Below, in pieces: positions 1 through 10,545 of a stretch of 64,000 nucleotides of DNA. The stretch's first letter is position 1. Each line of letters starts with the position of its first letter. The notes under the pieces were generated by a model. It searched no databases and had not been told where the DNA came from. It worked only from the letters and a program-made list of their open reading frames with translations. Position numbers and translations under genes: made by a program. This DNA is from Trochalopteron elliotii (lineage: Eukaryota; Chordata; Aves; Passeriformes; Leiothrichidae): positions 372,001 to 436,000 of the forward strand of contig JANPWX010000038.1 in the NCBI GenBank assembly GCA_024734555.1, in the 5' to 3' direction.

Positions 1-1200
1 CCTGAAATCCAGTAGAGCAATTGAACTGCCCTGCCCATCAGCTTTATTGCAAAAGAAGAATGAATGTATGAGTTACTAGGATGTGTCACTACATTGCTTT
101 AGTAGCCTCAGGTACTTTTGCAATGAGATTTTCTTTATGATGTACAAAATCAGAACTTTGTAGGTGCAAATGAACTATGGATGTGCTTGGAAATTTAAGA
201 TTTTGTGAATGTGTCAAGAAAGTTGGAAATTAAAATGAGAAAAAAGTGTCAAGACAGATGTTTTGTGTAGACTTTGATTGTCCAAAAGTGGAAAATCTGC
301 AAAGTAAAATTATTGATTAAAACCCATCTCATTCTTCCATGCAAGCAAACACACTGTGATATGTTCTAAACAGATCAGAATCTATATTCCTCAATGTAGG
401 AAAACAGAAGTAAAAAATCTTGCTGCAAACACACTAAATGGATTGTTACCTGATGGAGCAGTTATGAGTAAGGAGCCTGGTGTTCTGTGTGCAAGGATGT
501 ACAGCTGCAGATCAAATACTTACAGGAAATGCTGGATTTTATTATTGAATCCATGACAGAAGCATTTGAGGAGTACAAATGACAGTCATCCCTCACTTGT
601 CTGCCACTCAAGCCTTTAAAAAGATCTCAGTACAAGAAAGATACCACTACAAGAAAGAGAGAGACAAATGGAATTTTTCTGTCCAAATGTATACTTTGGT
701 TTGAGGTTATTTAAAGAAATGGAACAACCCAGTGAGGTACAGAGTCATGGCAGAGTTCAGAGTCACAAGAACTATTTAACAGCTGGCAGCACAGGAATCT
801 GTTCCAGAAAGCATGGCCTGCTCAGTTCCTAAGATGTTACATATATTTTCATTGCTTTTAGCTGATCCTCACAAATTTCTAAAAAGTGTGGTTAATATCT
901 GAGCCTTCAACATCACTTCTTGGTTTTGTGCTATAGTCAGATATATATCTGCGGAAGAATGGAAAACAAGCTTCTAGGTTCAGAGGAGTCAGCCTTGATC
1001 CCGAGAGGTTTTATAACATACAGCAACACAGCATGACAAGGCTGTAAGCATGATGTTTTCATGGTGCTGGGAGTAGTTTGTGGATGAGAGACATGGCAAA
1101 CAGACCTTTCAGAGGTGGAAATAACAAGTCACCAGGAGTGTCCATGTCCAGAATTTGTAAACTTCTTTTTTTCAAAGCATCACCACGAGAAAAAGAAACA
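1..1200. other. AT-rich non-coding stretch, nothing recognised
   Basis: No recognisable repeat, RNA gene or protein domain is visible. The only ORF of note (356-556, 66 codons) has no familiar motif and is of a length expected by chance. Confidence 0.6.
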
Positions 1201-1304
1201 AAGGCCAGGTTGCATGGGGCTTTGAGGAACCTGGTCTGGTGAAAGGTGTCCTGGTCTGGTGAAAGGTGTCCTTGCCCATTGCAGAGGGGTTAGAATGAAG
1301 TGAT
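1201..1304 (+). mobile_element. CR1 LINE 3' fragment with internal 20-bp duplication
   Basis: The text follows the avian CR1 3' end: GGCCAGGTTG, then ATGGGGCTTTGAGGAACCTGGTCTGG, then a stretch matching 'cccatggcagggggttggaa' and GATCTTC. It lies in the sense orientation. The terminal ATTCTRTG repeats are missing, so the copy is truncated at both ends. A 20-bp segment (1231-1250) is repeated exactly and in tandem at 1251-1270. This duplication is not part of the CR1 pattern, so it arose after insertion or in the source copy. CR1 elements are non-LTR retrotransposons that usually lose their 5' end on insertion. This copy carries no coding capacity. Confidence 0.85.
1231..1270. repeat. 20-bp perfect tandem duplication
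   Basis: CTGGTCTGGTGAAAGGTGTC occurs twice with no spacer, inside the CR1 fragment. The CR1 pattern has this segment once. Replication slippage is the simplest origin. Confidence 0.95.
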
Positions 1305-2654
1305 CTTCAAAACAAAGCAGTCTTTGATTCTAAATCTGGATTCCTTACACTGCATTTGAGATTCTGGGTAGCAGAAGTTAGTTATTTCACTTGATAATGA
1401 GTCAAAAACCTTTGCTATAAATTGTGGTGAATGATAAAACCCAGTCAAAAGTGACTTCAGACCGAGTGTGACCAAAAACACTTCTGTCCACAGTATTTGA
1501 AACACATATAAACTTAAGAAGGAAAAATCCTAAAATGATCAGATAAGAGATGCACTTCTGGCAAGTTCTAATCAAAATGGATAGCATTTGCAAAAAGCAG
1601 GGAGGAAAAAAGACCAAACTTCAAGCAGATGTTGAGAAACTGTCTCCTAGACATGTCATACTGTCTCTAGAAAGTGCCCAAGGGGATTGCCTTTTTCCTA
1701 TATTTAGAGAAAATATGTATTACTTGTCACAGAGATAAAGTCACATTAGGGCAGGCTGAATCCAAAATGACATTTTATTTTGTGAGCATTTTGAAAGTCA
1801 AGTATTACACATGATATCCAGAAGACAAGCATTTACACATGAGCCTGATTTCCAGCCCTGGTGGTAAGATCCAGTTTATCTCCAAGAACTTAGATCATAG
1901 ACTAGAATGGCATGTTAGGAAAGAGTCCACAAGTCTTGTGTAGAGAGAAATGCTGCCTGGCTAACCTTCAGGAGTCCCAGGAAGATGCTGCCAGGGCCCT
2001 GGGTTCTTCCCTTCTCCTTGTCTCTCCCAGCAATTTAGCAGCCCTCACACACAGGCAGTATCCTGATAGATATCAGTAAGCATGGAGACAAAAAGGTGAT
2101 CTGATAAACATGACGTCTTCTCAAAAAGCTTTGAACACATTTTTTTTTATTAAGGGTAGTTAAGGAAGAAGAAATCCATGGGACTGAAATAAAAAATGTC
2201 TTATTGACTGAAGTTTATTAATGGCTGGGAAGCAAACTGTAGGTCCTAAAGACTGTTGTCACAGTGATGAAGGATCAGCAATGGAATTCCTTAAGAATCA
2301 GTGATGGATGTGGATTTATTGAATCACCATTACTGAAACACCATCATTGACCTGGAAAATAAACCAACAATGATATCTCAAAATCTGTGAGGATACAGAG
2401 ATCTCTCAAACAATCAAAGTCCATCCAAAGGGCTGCAGGAAATCCCTCTTCAGTAAAGCTTGATTCCATCAGTTAAGAAGTGTCAGATGAGCTTCAGTGA
2501 AGCCAAACGTAAGGCAAAGGGAAAATAATATAAACTCTGTTTACCTGCAGCTGAACTCACTACTGGTGGTTACAGCTCAGACTCCCGGGGCTGCCTTTGG
2601 CATATTGTGCAAAAAATGGGCCAGAAAAACTGTGGACATCTTTAGGACAGCATA
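1305..2654. other. Non-coding stretch, no supported feature
   Basis: Overlapping short ORFs at 1290-1617 on the minus strand and 1550-1738 on the plus strand have no recognisable motif. The part around 1930-2110 is somewhat richer in GC but matches no repeat I know. Confidence 0.55.
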
Positions 2655-2790
2655 AGGAAAAATATGGGAGGGGCCATCATTTTGCCACTGTATACAACCT
2701 CAAGGCATCCTGTCTCAAGTATTGCACAGGATAGTAAGAGAAGGTGCAGAAAGGACGACTGAACAGCCTAAGAAGGGTGGGACATCAAAC
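2655..2790 (+). mobile_element. Possible ancient CR1 ORF2-end fragment
   Basis: From 2686 the order of words resembles the CR1 segment 'ctgtayacaacctc ... tcatctngaatactg ... agaaggtgcagaaaggRcnac'. This segment lies just upstream of the usual CR1 3' end and encodes the end of the reverse-transcriptase ORF. The match is patchy and broken by small indels, so this would be an old copy. It may be coincidence; an alignment against CR1 consensus sequences would decide. Confidence 0.35.
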
Positions 2791-3929
2791 ATCTATTAAG
2801 AGACAATACCTTTCCATAATCATAATGTTCTGGATTGGTGTCTTGTCAGGAGTAAAAAACATAGAACACCTGCCTTAGGAAATTTAAAGTCCAAGTGACA
2901 GCAGCTTTTTATGACATCAGAACTTTATTATCACCTTTCAAAGTGGTATTAGGTTTTTTCCTATAACTTTGCCTGAAAGTTTAATAAAACTATCCAAACA
3001 AGAAAGTGTCTATCCTACATTTCTCCCTACTTGCAATATTAATATTATACCAAATTAAAATCTGAGAGAGAGAGAGAATACTCATGTTTTATACCCGGGT
3101 ACCTCATTTTGCTATCAGGGGAACAAAGGCAAAATTTTCTTGAAAAAAATGGGAAAATAGTGTTTTCTCTATCTTTCAAAGTTTATTTTATTCTGGCTCT
3201 TCAGGTTTAGGCAATAAAATGTATAAATAAGTATGTAGTTTTCCATGATATTTCAAGTTAGATTCCTAAATATAATAATCAAACAGATGCTATAACAGCC
3301 TAAACAGACACAAGTAATTGGAGAAAACAAAAATGATTGCTCCAACCACGAGAAATAAGCCAATGTCCAGGCATGGAGAAATTGTTGCTTGTCAGAATGG
3401 CAGCTGGCAACTTTGCTTGTTTCTGTTTTTTCTCCAGCCAAATTGCCTATCATTTTGGGCTTTACATTTTATTAGGAATTGCAGCCAAGGGGAATATTTG
3501 ATATTTGGCCCATTTTTTTCTAGATTGTTAAAAAGGTGGATCCCTTGCCATCAACAGAAAAGAAAAAACATAAATGCTTTAACCTGTGGCTCTTGCAGGA
3601 ACTATTAGGAGCTACGATTGCTAAACATCAGAGACAAGTTCTTGGTAATGATATGGAAAATTGTTTCGATATACAGAATGGAAACTCCTTTCCTAAGCAA
3701 CCTGATGAGCACCACTAATGAATGCTTCTTGGCATCAGAGAAGCAAAAACAGTTTTATACCTGTCTAAAAAAGAAATATCAGGCATGTGATAGAGCAAAG
3801 AATTAGGTCTGTTGCAACACACATACATGGTCATGATTGTTTGGGGTCAATGTCATCACAGAGGTAGTTGCAGGGCATTAGAAGGAACTTTTGAAACAAA
3901 GGTGGAGTTAGCCTAAAAAGAAATCAAGA
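2791..3929. other. Non-coding stretch with a short GA run
   Basis: AT-rich. A short (GA) run lies at about 3063-3079. The ORFs at 3318-3608 and 3618-3806 (96 and 62 codons) overlap in different frames and show no domain, so they are treated as chance ORFs. Confidence 0.55.
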
Positions 3930-4270
3930 AAGAGGAATGAAAAGTAGTAGTGGAGGTTGACAAACCCTGGAGTAGCAGCAGACCCTTGATGGAGGAACCT
4001 CACTATGAATGTCATGCCTGGCTGGCAGCATGGGCAGCACATGGGACACTCCCAACCCCAAGTTGCTTAGGGTCAGGGGGACTTTCTCACCATCCGGACT
4101 GTGTGGAGCTTCAGGGTCACATGTGGGACCAGAGAGCCCACAACAGCCATGGGAGAGAGGGGAAAAATGGGGCAACCCATCCTTCCCAAAGAGAGGATGA
4201 AGACCTGCCGCCATAGGTGCAGTGGGTGGCGGGGAGAGCAGATGGGGTGTGCGTCCACGGCAGTGTGAGC
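3930..4270. other. GC-richer block of unknown origin
   Basis: This segment is clearly richer in G and C than its surroundings. It is open for about 60-96 codons in several frames on both strands (for example 3924-4214 minus and 3950-4216 plus). Simultaneous openness in many frames is expected where GC is high and stop codons are rare, so it is not evidence of coding. It could be a decayed LTR or another repeat that I do not recognise. No motif supports a specific assignment. Confidence 0.5.
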
Positions 4271-4378
4271 ACCTGTGTGAGTATGGGATTAGAGCTTTTT
4301 GTGATTGATGCTAGAAAGGTGCTTTAAGAGCTGTAGGTGTTTATTTAATAATTCACTGATTTCCAGTTAATTATCAAA

Positions 4379-4539
4379 GAATCATAGATTGGGTTGAGCT
4401 GGAATGTACCTTTAAAGCTCATCTAGTCCAACCCCCCTGCAATGAGTAGGGACATCTTCTGCTAGATCAGGCTGGTTAAAGCCAAGTCCAACCTGATGTT
4501 TCCAGAATGGAGCATCTACCACTTCTCTGGATAACCTGT
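4379..4539 (-). mobile_element. CR1 LINE 3' fragment, antisense
   Basis: Read on the plus strand, it starts with GAATCATAGATT (the complement of the terminal CR1 repeat). It continues through words like 'ggttgagctggaatgtacctttaaagctcatctagtccaacccccctgcaatgagtagggac' and ends at 'cttctctggataacctgt'. This is the reverse complement of about the last 160 bp of CR1. The terminal repeat is present, so the 3' end is intact. The 5' truncation point coincides with a 21-bp run of A. Confidence 0.93.
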
Positions 4540-4560
4540 AAAAAAAAAAAAAAAAAAAAA
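4540..4560. repeat. A21 homopolymer at the CR1 truncation point
   Basis: Twenty-one A residues start exactly where CR1 similarity stops. CR1 has no poly(A) tail and this is its 5' side, so the run is either an expanded insertion-site tract or a T-rich addition made at the 5' junction. Confidence 0.95.
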
Positions 4561-6019
4561 GCTTTCACTGCAGTTATTAAACCAATAAACCACCTCAATC
4601 CTCATTTGGGTAAAATATATGAACTACAGATTTTTCCCTGTGCCAGAATTGTGTTGAATAGCATAGGAAATCTATTGAATTCATTAGGAACAATGAAGGT
4701 TTGGGCCATGAACTTAAGTACTTGCTGGCTTCTGGGTCAGTAGTTTTTTAAAAAACAAGATGTGCATAACTGGTGCTTTGGTGTGTTAACAGAATGACAC
4801 AGAGTACAAGAGCAAGGCAGGAGGGAATAAGGGGTCAACACTGACTTCCTGCTGGCCCCAGCCCTGAGACAAATGAAAGTAACTGTGAAAATCATAATCT
4901 CAGTCCCTGGGACAAGGACCTGCTAGGGCTCATACAATATAATGGAGGTAAATTGCATTCTGAATTAGCTAAAGCAAAGAACACTATGAGAAAGCTCACT
5001 GTTTGTGCTTCGTGTAGCCATTTGTGTGACAACTGCTGACTGTGCTCTGAGAGGGGAGTGAGGCAATCATAAAAGGGGAGGGTGAAACTTGGCAGCCAAA
5101 GGGATGTGTAGCTGCCTAGAAAGAAAAGTGGACGTGTTCACAGGCAGCTGTAGAGTGCACTGAGCCTGGGAAAGCCTGGCAGGCTGAGATGAAAGGCTAC
5201 TGCAGTAAAAGAAACAGAAACAGAGGAACAGATCCGGGAAGCCTGAGAGGCAGTTTCTGCTGAGGACTGACATCCAGAAATGTGGGGTGGATATATCTGC
5301 AAGTCCAAAGGTGATGATGATGAAGAGTGCAGTGTAACACCTGTTCAGACACAACAAGAAATAACCAAAAATCACAAAAAAACCCTGACCATCACCTATG
5401 TGGGGAAGAGAAAGAGGTGAATTATGTATGGGTCTGCAGAGTGATTACATTATTCAAATGAAGTTTAACACAACCACGGAAAAAAAGTGATTTCATATTA
5501 TGATGTCAGGTCACAAAAATAGATCATTATAAGGAATAATGGGGGGCTAGGGGATTTTATGAAAAGCATGAGAGCTGTCAAGTACTCCCAGTGTTTCAGA
5601 ACAAGTACTCCCAGTGTTTCTTCTCATCAAAGAAGATGAGAAATCTTCAGGTCCATCTCTAAACCTTTTTAAAATTTTTAGGCAAAAGGCTGCAAAGTGA
5701 TGTTGTTGTGCTAGAAGATATGAAAGTCATAAAATTAGAGTATGGATTGGAGCAAAGGGGTATTTGATGCCATCAGTACTGTAGTTTTTGATCTGATACA
5801 TGATTTCTTAAAGAACTTATCATGCTATATAATACAGGAACAACTCTGTGTGAAAATGCAGGTATTTATATCTCAAGTAATTACAGGGCAGGAGCAAGAG
5901 GCACTGGATGGACTGCCAGGGAAAGGTAAGTCACATGTCTTGTCTGAAATCATGAAACAAGGCAGGTGTCAGCTGCAGTGACACCTTAAAGACCTAGAAA
6001 TAAAACAACACTCTTTGGA
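4561..6019. other. Non-coding stretch, one short direct repeat
   Basis: No supported gene. The ORFs at 5067-5375 minus (102 codons) and 5742-5981 plus (79 codons) have no recognisable domain and no flanking gene structure. A 19-bp direct repeat at 5579-5620 is listed separately. Confidence 0.55.
5579..5620. repeat. 19-bp direct repeat, 23-bp period
   Basis: CAAGTACTCCCAGTGTTTC is present at 5579-5597 and again, identically, at 5602-5620, with AGAA between. This is a short local duplication. Confidence 0.95.
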
Positions 6020-6700
6020 GACAACATTAGTCATTAGTATAGGAGGTAATAGAAAGGCTGGTCTTTATTGGAGGCCTCCAGGAACAGATATGGAAAATGC
6101 CTAAAATTCCTGCCCCCACATGGGTGAATATAGTTTCATAAGTTTAGCAAATTAGCACAACTGAAAAAATCATCAATTACAATCACAAATGACAAAGTAA
6201 TTCCCCCTTTGGTTCCACCTCTCTTGTAGCCCTCCTTTAGATAGGAACTAAACTTTGTTGATGAAAATGTGTCTTAAGAGCTGGTTTCAACCTTGGCTCC
6301 CAGAAAGAACCAAGATAGGATAGGTGCCTTGGGTTCCCTGGGGTTTGGAGCCTCTGGAATGTGTTCTGTCTTTCTGCCTATCAGGGTAGGGAAAAGGTAG
6401 AAAAAAGTACTGGAACAAGCTGGGAACTATATATCTGTACAACAATAATCTATAGAGCTATGAATATATATGAAGGAAATAAAAGCAAAAATCATTCTAG
6501 CATCAGTAGGATGGGTCTGGAAAACACATGCAGGGATAAAAAGCAGTTAAGTCTCCATAAGAGATGGTTAAAACTAGTTTTACTAAAAGACAGTGAAATG
6601 ACTTGACCGTCGGTGTCTTTAAGGCCATGATTGTGCCCTTGTCTTCATTCATATTGAGTATTGGCTTAAGGTATTCTTAGGTGTGTGGGAATAGAGAGTG
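6020..6700 (-). mobile_element. Probable solo LTR of an avian ERV, antisense
   Basis: The block starting around TTTATTGGAGGCCTCCAGGA and running through 'ccaagataggataggtgccttgggttcc' to 'ctgtacaacaataatctatagagc' resembles a high-copy LTR of songbird genomes as I remember it. TTTATT at 6064-6069 would be the AATAAA polyadenylation signal on the minus strand, close to the 3' end of the LTR as expected. I cannot place the termini or a target-site duplication, so both limits are approximate. The 81-codon ORF at 6361-6606 lies inside and is not a gene. Confirmation needs a repeat-library search or the finding of dispersed copies in the same genome. Confidence 0.45.
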
Positions 6701-7965
6701 GCAATATACACACACTGTGCTAAAATTATTTGGTTAAATTATGCAAACAGGCAAACAGGGAAATTTTTCCCAGTGACATTAACCCACTACAGTTTTGATG
6801 GTTGTTGTGAGGTTTTTATTGAAGATGGCTTTTTCCTTTTTAATTCTCTCCATGCATTGTGCTGAATAGCATGGTGTGAAAACTGAGTAAAGATAAAAAA
6901 GCCAAACAGGAAGAAACACAGCCCTGCCTCATGATGCAAATCTGGCCTTATGCATGCTCAATTTTCCTCTCTTCTGAGACCTCTGGCCCACTTTCCAAAC
7001 CAACCAAGAAAATCAGGTTACTCTGAGTGTGTAGCCCTTATCCAATGCCTGCTGCACATGCAGATACAAGCATGCATGTGTGCATTCACACTCAACATGA
7101 GCAGCAAAGTCAATCCCTTTGGAAATGATAACACATTTTCAAGAATACAGATGCAATGAAAATTCCTGCATAGGTTTTCCTTTAGGTTATTAGATAATGA
7201 TTTCTTTTCTGAGGAAGTATCTCAGCATCATATTCATCATTTCCCACCATGAAGAGCACAGAGAGGTAAAAGTGAGTGCTGGCCCCTGACTTTACTCTTC
7301 TTCTCAGGCCTCATGTCTAGCCAGTCTGAACTTGGATTATTGCATGAATGAAGAACGTAAAGTTCTTGCTCTCTACATTTAAGCTTATCCCAGCTGTAAT
7401 GAGATGGAAATACATTCTTGACTCATGTATTTTATTTATATTGTATTGACCACGAAATCCTACCTTTCCATGGGGACTGTCAATCATGGATTTACATTGT
7501 GTGATGAGAAAGGATACGGTTATTTTGAAAGATTTCTTATAAAAAAATACCAGCTACAAAACACCATGGAGAAAAAGATAATATTATAGCTAAATAATGA
7601 AAAAATACAAAAAATTCCTCTCTTAGTATATCAAGGTCAGCTGAAATAGCTACTGGGAATGTAAGTTTAAAAGTAGATTTTCAGTTCAGGACTTCTGTCC
7701 ACCTGTTTCTTAAAATGGTTTTCTTGTACAGAGGCCAAAGTTTGCCCCATGTTTTGGGGGTTTTTTTAAGTGTACAACATTAGAGTTAGTGATTAAATTT
7801 TTCTATCTTCTACTGGTTGACTATCAAAATTTTGGCTTATAAACTGGGCAGGGAAAGCACATGCAACAGTATTTTTATCCAGGCATGCAAACCTGATGGG
7901 TGCAGGTTCACTGTACAGCTTCAAGATACATTCCAGAAAGATACACCAGCACATTGTTCAATGTG
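6701..7965. other. Non-coding stretch, nothing recognised
   Basis: AT-rich, unique-looking sequence. No repeat, RNA or coding signal could be supported. Confidence 0.55.
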
Positions 7966-9037
7966 TTGTGTTGGGTTGACCCAGGCTGGATGCCAACTTT
8001 CTGGCAAAACCATTCTGTCACTCCTCTCCTCAGCTGGGCAGGCAAGAGAAAATACAAGAAAAGCCTTGTGGACCGAGGTAAGGACAGGGAGAGATCTCTC
8101 ACCAGGTACTACCATAGGAAAACTGACTTGACTGGTGGGTACTAATTTAAATTAAATTATCAAATCAGAGTAAGGAAATAAAACAAAATCTTAAAATCAT
8201 CTTTCTCCTACCCTTCCCTCTTCTTCCTTAAATTAATTCCAGCCATTCATAATTTCTTTCCCTCCTCTTCACCAGCTGTCCAGGAGAGCAGGGAATGGGG
8301 TCTGTGGTCAGTTCATAACACGACATGTCTACAGCTCCTTCCTCCTCAGGGGGAGGACTCCTCACACTACTCCCCTGCTCCAGTATGGGCTGCCTCCCAT
8401 GGGAGACAGTCCTCCACAAACTTCTCCAATGTGAGTCCTTTCCAGAAGTTGCAGTTTTTTCCAAACTTCTTCAGTGTGGGTTGCTTCCATGGGATACTGT
8501 CCCTCAGAACCAGGCTGCCCCAGCATGGATCCCCCTTGAGGTTACAATTCCTGCCACTTTACCTGCTCCAACATGATCTTTCTTTCTTCAGGGTCACAGG
8601 ACTCTCTAGTGGAGGCTTCCCAGTGGGCCATAGCCTCCTTCAGGCATCTGCCTGCTCCATGGGCTGCAGGTGGATCTCTGCTCCATCATGGACCTCCATG
8701 AGCCGTAGAACAGCTGACTCACCATTGCCTTCACTATGGGCTGCACGGGAGTCTCTGCTGCAGTGCCTGCAACACCTCTTCACCCTCCATCTGCACTGCA
8801 GGACTGTTTTTCTCACATATTCTCACTCCTCTGACTGCTGATAGCTTGCAAATTTCATTTCTCACTTCTTAAATATGATATCCCAGAGGTATAACCACTG
8901 CTGCTGCTGGGGTTAGTTTTTGGGAAGTGGTGAGTCCATCCCGGAGTCAGCTGGCATTGGCTGTGCTAGACATGGGGAAAGCTTCTGGCAGCTTCTTCAG
9001 AGGCCACTCTGTAGCCCCTTGTTACGCACACAATACA
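7966..9037 (-). mobile_element. LTR-like ERV element, family B copy 1 (antisense)
   Basis: The plus strand begins TGTTGGGTTGACCCAGGCTGGATGCC and contains 'cctcaggggaggactcctcacac'-type text and many spaced 'ctgctccagyatggg' words. It ends near 'tgtagccccttgttacgcacacaataca'. This is a widespread avian ERV-derived repeat of about 1 kb. Orientation is inferred from the complement of the left part, where LTRs of this family carry an AATAAA-like signal; that signal is degenerate here. The 40-50-bp spaced near-repeats at about 8355-8720 (GCTCC...ATGGG) are part of the family. The ORF at 8431-8841 (136 codons) lies inside this GC-rich repeat and is not a gene. The second copy is at 41959-42862. Confidence 0.75.
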
Positions 9038-10489
9038 CCTGTAAACCTGCAAAGGAACTGCATTTCTTTAAATGCTTGAAGCCTCAATGTGATTCTGATT
9101 TTAAGCCCAGAAACTGTAGTTTAGTACTAAATTTATTCCAAATCTAGGGTTCAGCCTATGTCCCCTGTCTCAAGATAATGCTATTTTCAGTTTACATAAG
9201 TGCAAGGAACTTTTCCAAATGGCTGCCAAGTGTCTGGGTGCTCATATTGAGTTATCAGTAATCAAAGTGAAAAGGTACAAGTAATTTTTTCTTGTTTCAT
9301 ATCCTTTAATGCTTATGTGTCTTTAGATTCTGACATATAATCCAAAAATACTTTACACACTGTATTAAAAAAAACAAGAACATTAAATGTACATTTGTCA
9401 AGCTTTTGGTATTTATATAAGAACAGCTGAATAAAGTATCCTTTCATTTAATCTAACAGGATTCTACATATTATGACATATTATGCTTTGAAACTTAATT
9501 TTACAGTATATTTTCCCTTATGCATAAATCTGGCGGCTTGATTTTTCATTATGTATGTCTTGATCATTATTTATGATTTTATTTTTAACTTTTCTTTGAA
9601 ATCTCTTAAAACCCACTGACCCAATTTCTACAATGGTTCAAACAGACAAAGAATCACTGGTTCAAACAGACAAAGGGTTACTGGTTCAAGTGGTGCTGTG
9701 CCAGTTTACTTCAGAAGAGAATCTGGGCAAGACGAAATTAAGCTTTTTTTTAATGTTGATTTTCTAAATGATCAAAAGGGACTGGGGAAAGCAATTTTAT
9801 TATAATCAAATATCAGAGACTGACCATCAGCTCTAAGACAACAAAATCATTGCTGTTCAGTGAAGCAGAATTAGCCCCAAAATGCAGCTCTGTACCTGAA
9901 CTGTTGTTGCCATGTATTCTTGAGTATGAGGTCTTGAGCTCAAATGGTCTTTGAACCTCTTGTTGTTTTGTGTCACAGTCCATGCAGTCTCTATCCCCAT
10001 TAACCCCTAAGAAAAGTCCTTAAAAATAACTGCTTGGATGTGCTTACTAAAATAGTTTGTGATTCAATTGGTTCTTTTTGTCTCTGTGTCTTTTCCATTC
10101 CAGAAATTGCAACCTGCTCCAGATGCTCCAAGCTACCCAGGGGGCAAAGCTCTCCCCAGCAGGGAACTCACCTCTCCTGGCCACCATGTCCATTACAGGA
10201 TGCTACTAGTGACATCTCCTAGGGTAAAAACCATTGGTGTTCACCCTAAAGTGTCAGCTGGCACAGTGAAAAGGATGTGCCATATCACAAAGCAGTGTTT
10301 AGAAAACAAATTATAATGTATATTAGGGAGGAAAACCAACTGAATTGCAAAATCAGAAAGAGAACAGGATGTCAAACACTCCGTGCTACACAAACTCCTG
10401 AATATTTTCATTTGTTATTAATGTAAACCCCTCTGCTATCTTCTCCCTGGTCCTGCTTGGTCTTTTCACTGTGGTTGGGGTCACAAAAT
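9038..10489. other. Non-coding stretch with a 24-bp tandem repeat
   Basis: Apart from the short tandem repeat at 9635-9689, nothing is recognised. The ORFs at 10034-10222 and 10059-10316 overlap in two frames and have no domain. Confidence 0.55.
9635..9689. repeat. 24-bp tandem repeat, 2.3 copies
   Basis: The unit starts GGTTCAAACAGACAAAG. Copy 1 is 9635-9658 and copy 2 is 9659-9682; they differ at three positions (GAATCACT versus GGGTTACT). A seven-base third start, GGTTCAA, is at 9683-9689. Confidence 0.93.
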
Positions 10490-10545
10490 ATATCTATGTA
10501 TCTATATATCTATATATCTAGCCATAGATATATACACATATGTTT
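10490..10545. repeat. AT-rich (TATC)n-like tract with a hairpin
   Basis: An imperfect TATC/TATA microsatellite. Within it, TATATATCTA (10511-10520) is followed after the four bases GCCA by its exact reverse complement (10525-10534), which gives a 10-bp stem with a 4-nt loop. Such AT inverted repeats can extrude as cruciforms and often mutate by slippage. Confidence 0.85.

Noticed and set aside
8431..8841. 136-codon ORF with repeated proline/serine text
   Set aside because: Inside LTR family B copy 1. The repeat structure is shared with the copy at 42 kb, which is open in a different way.
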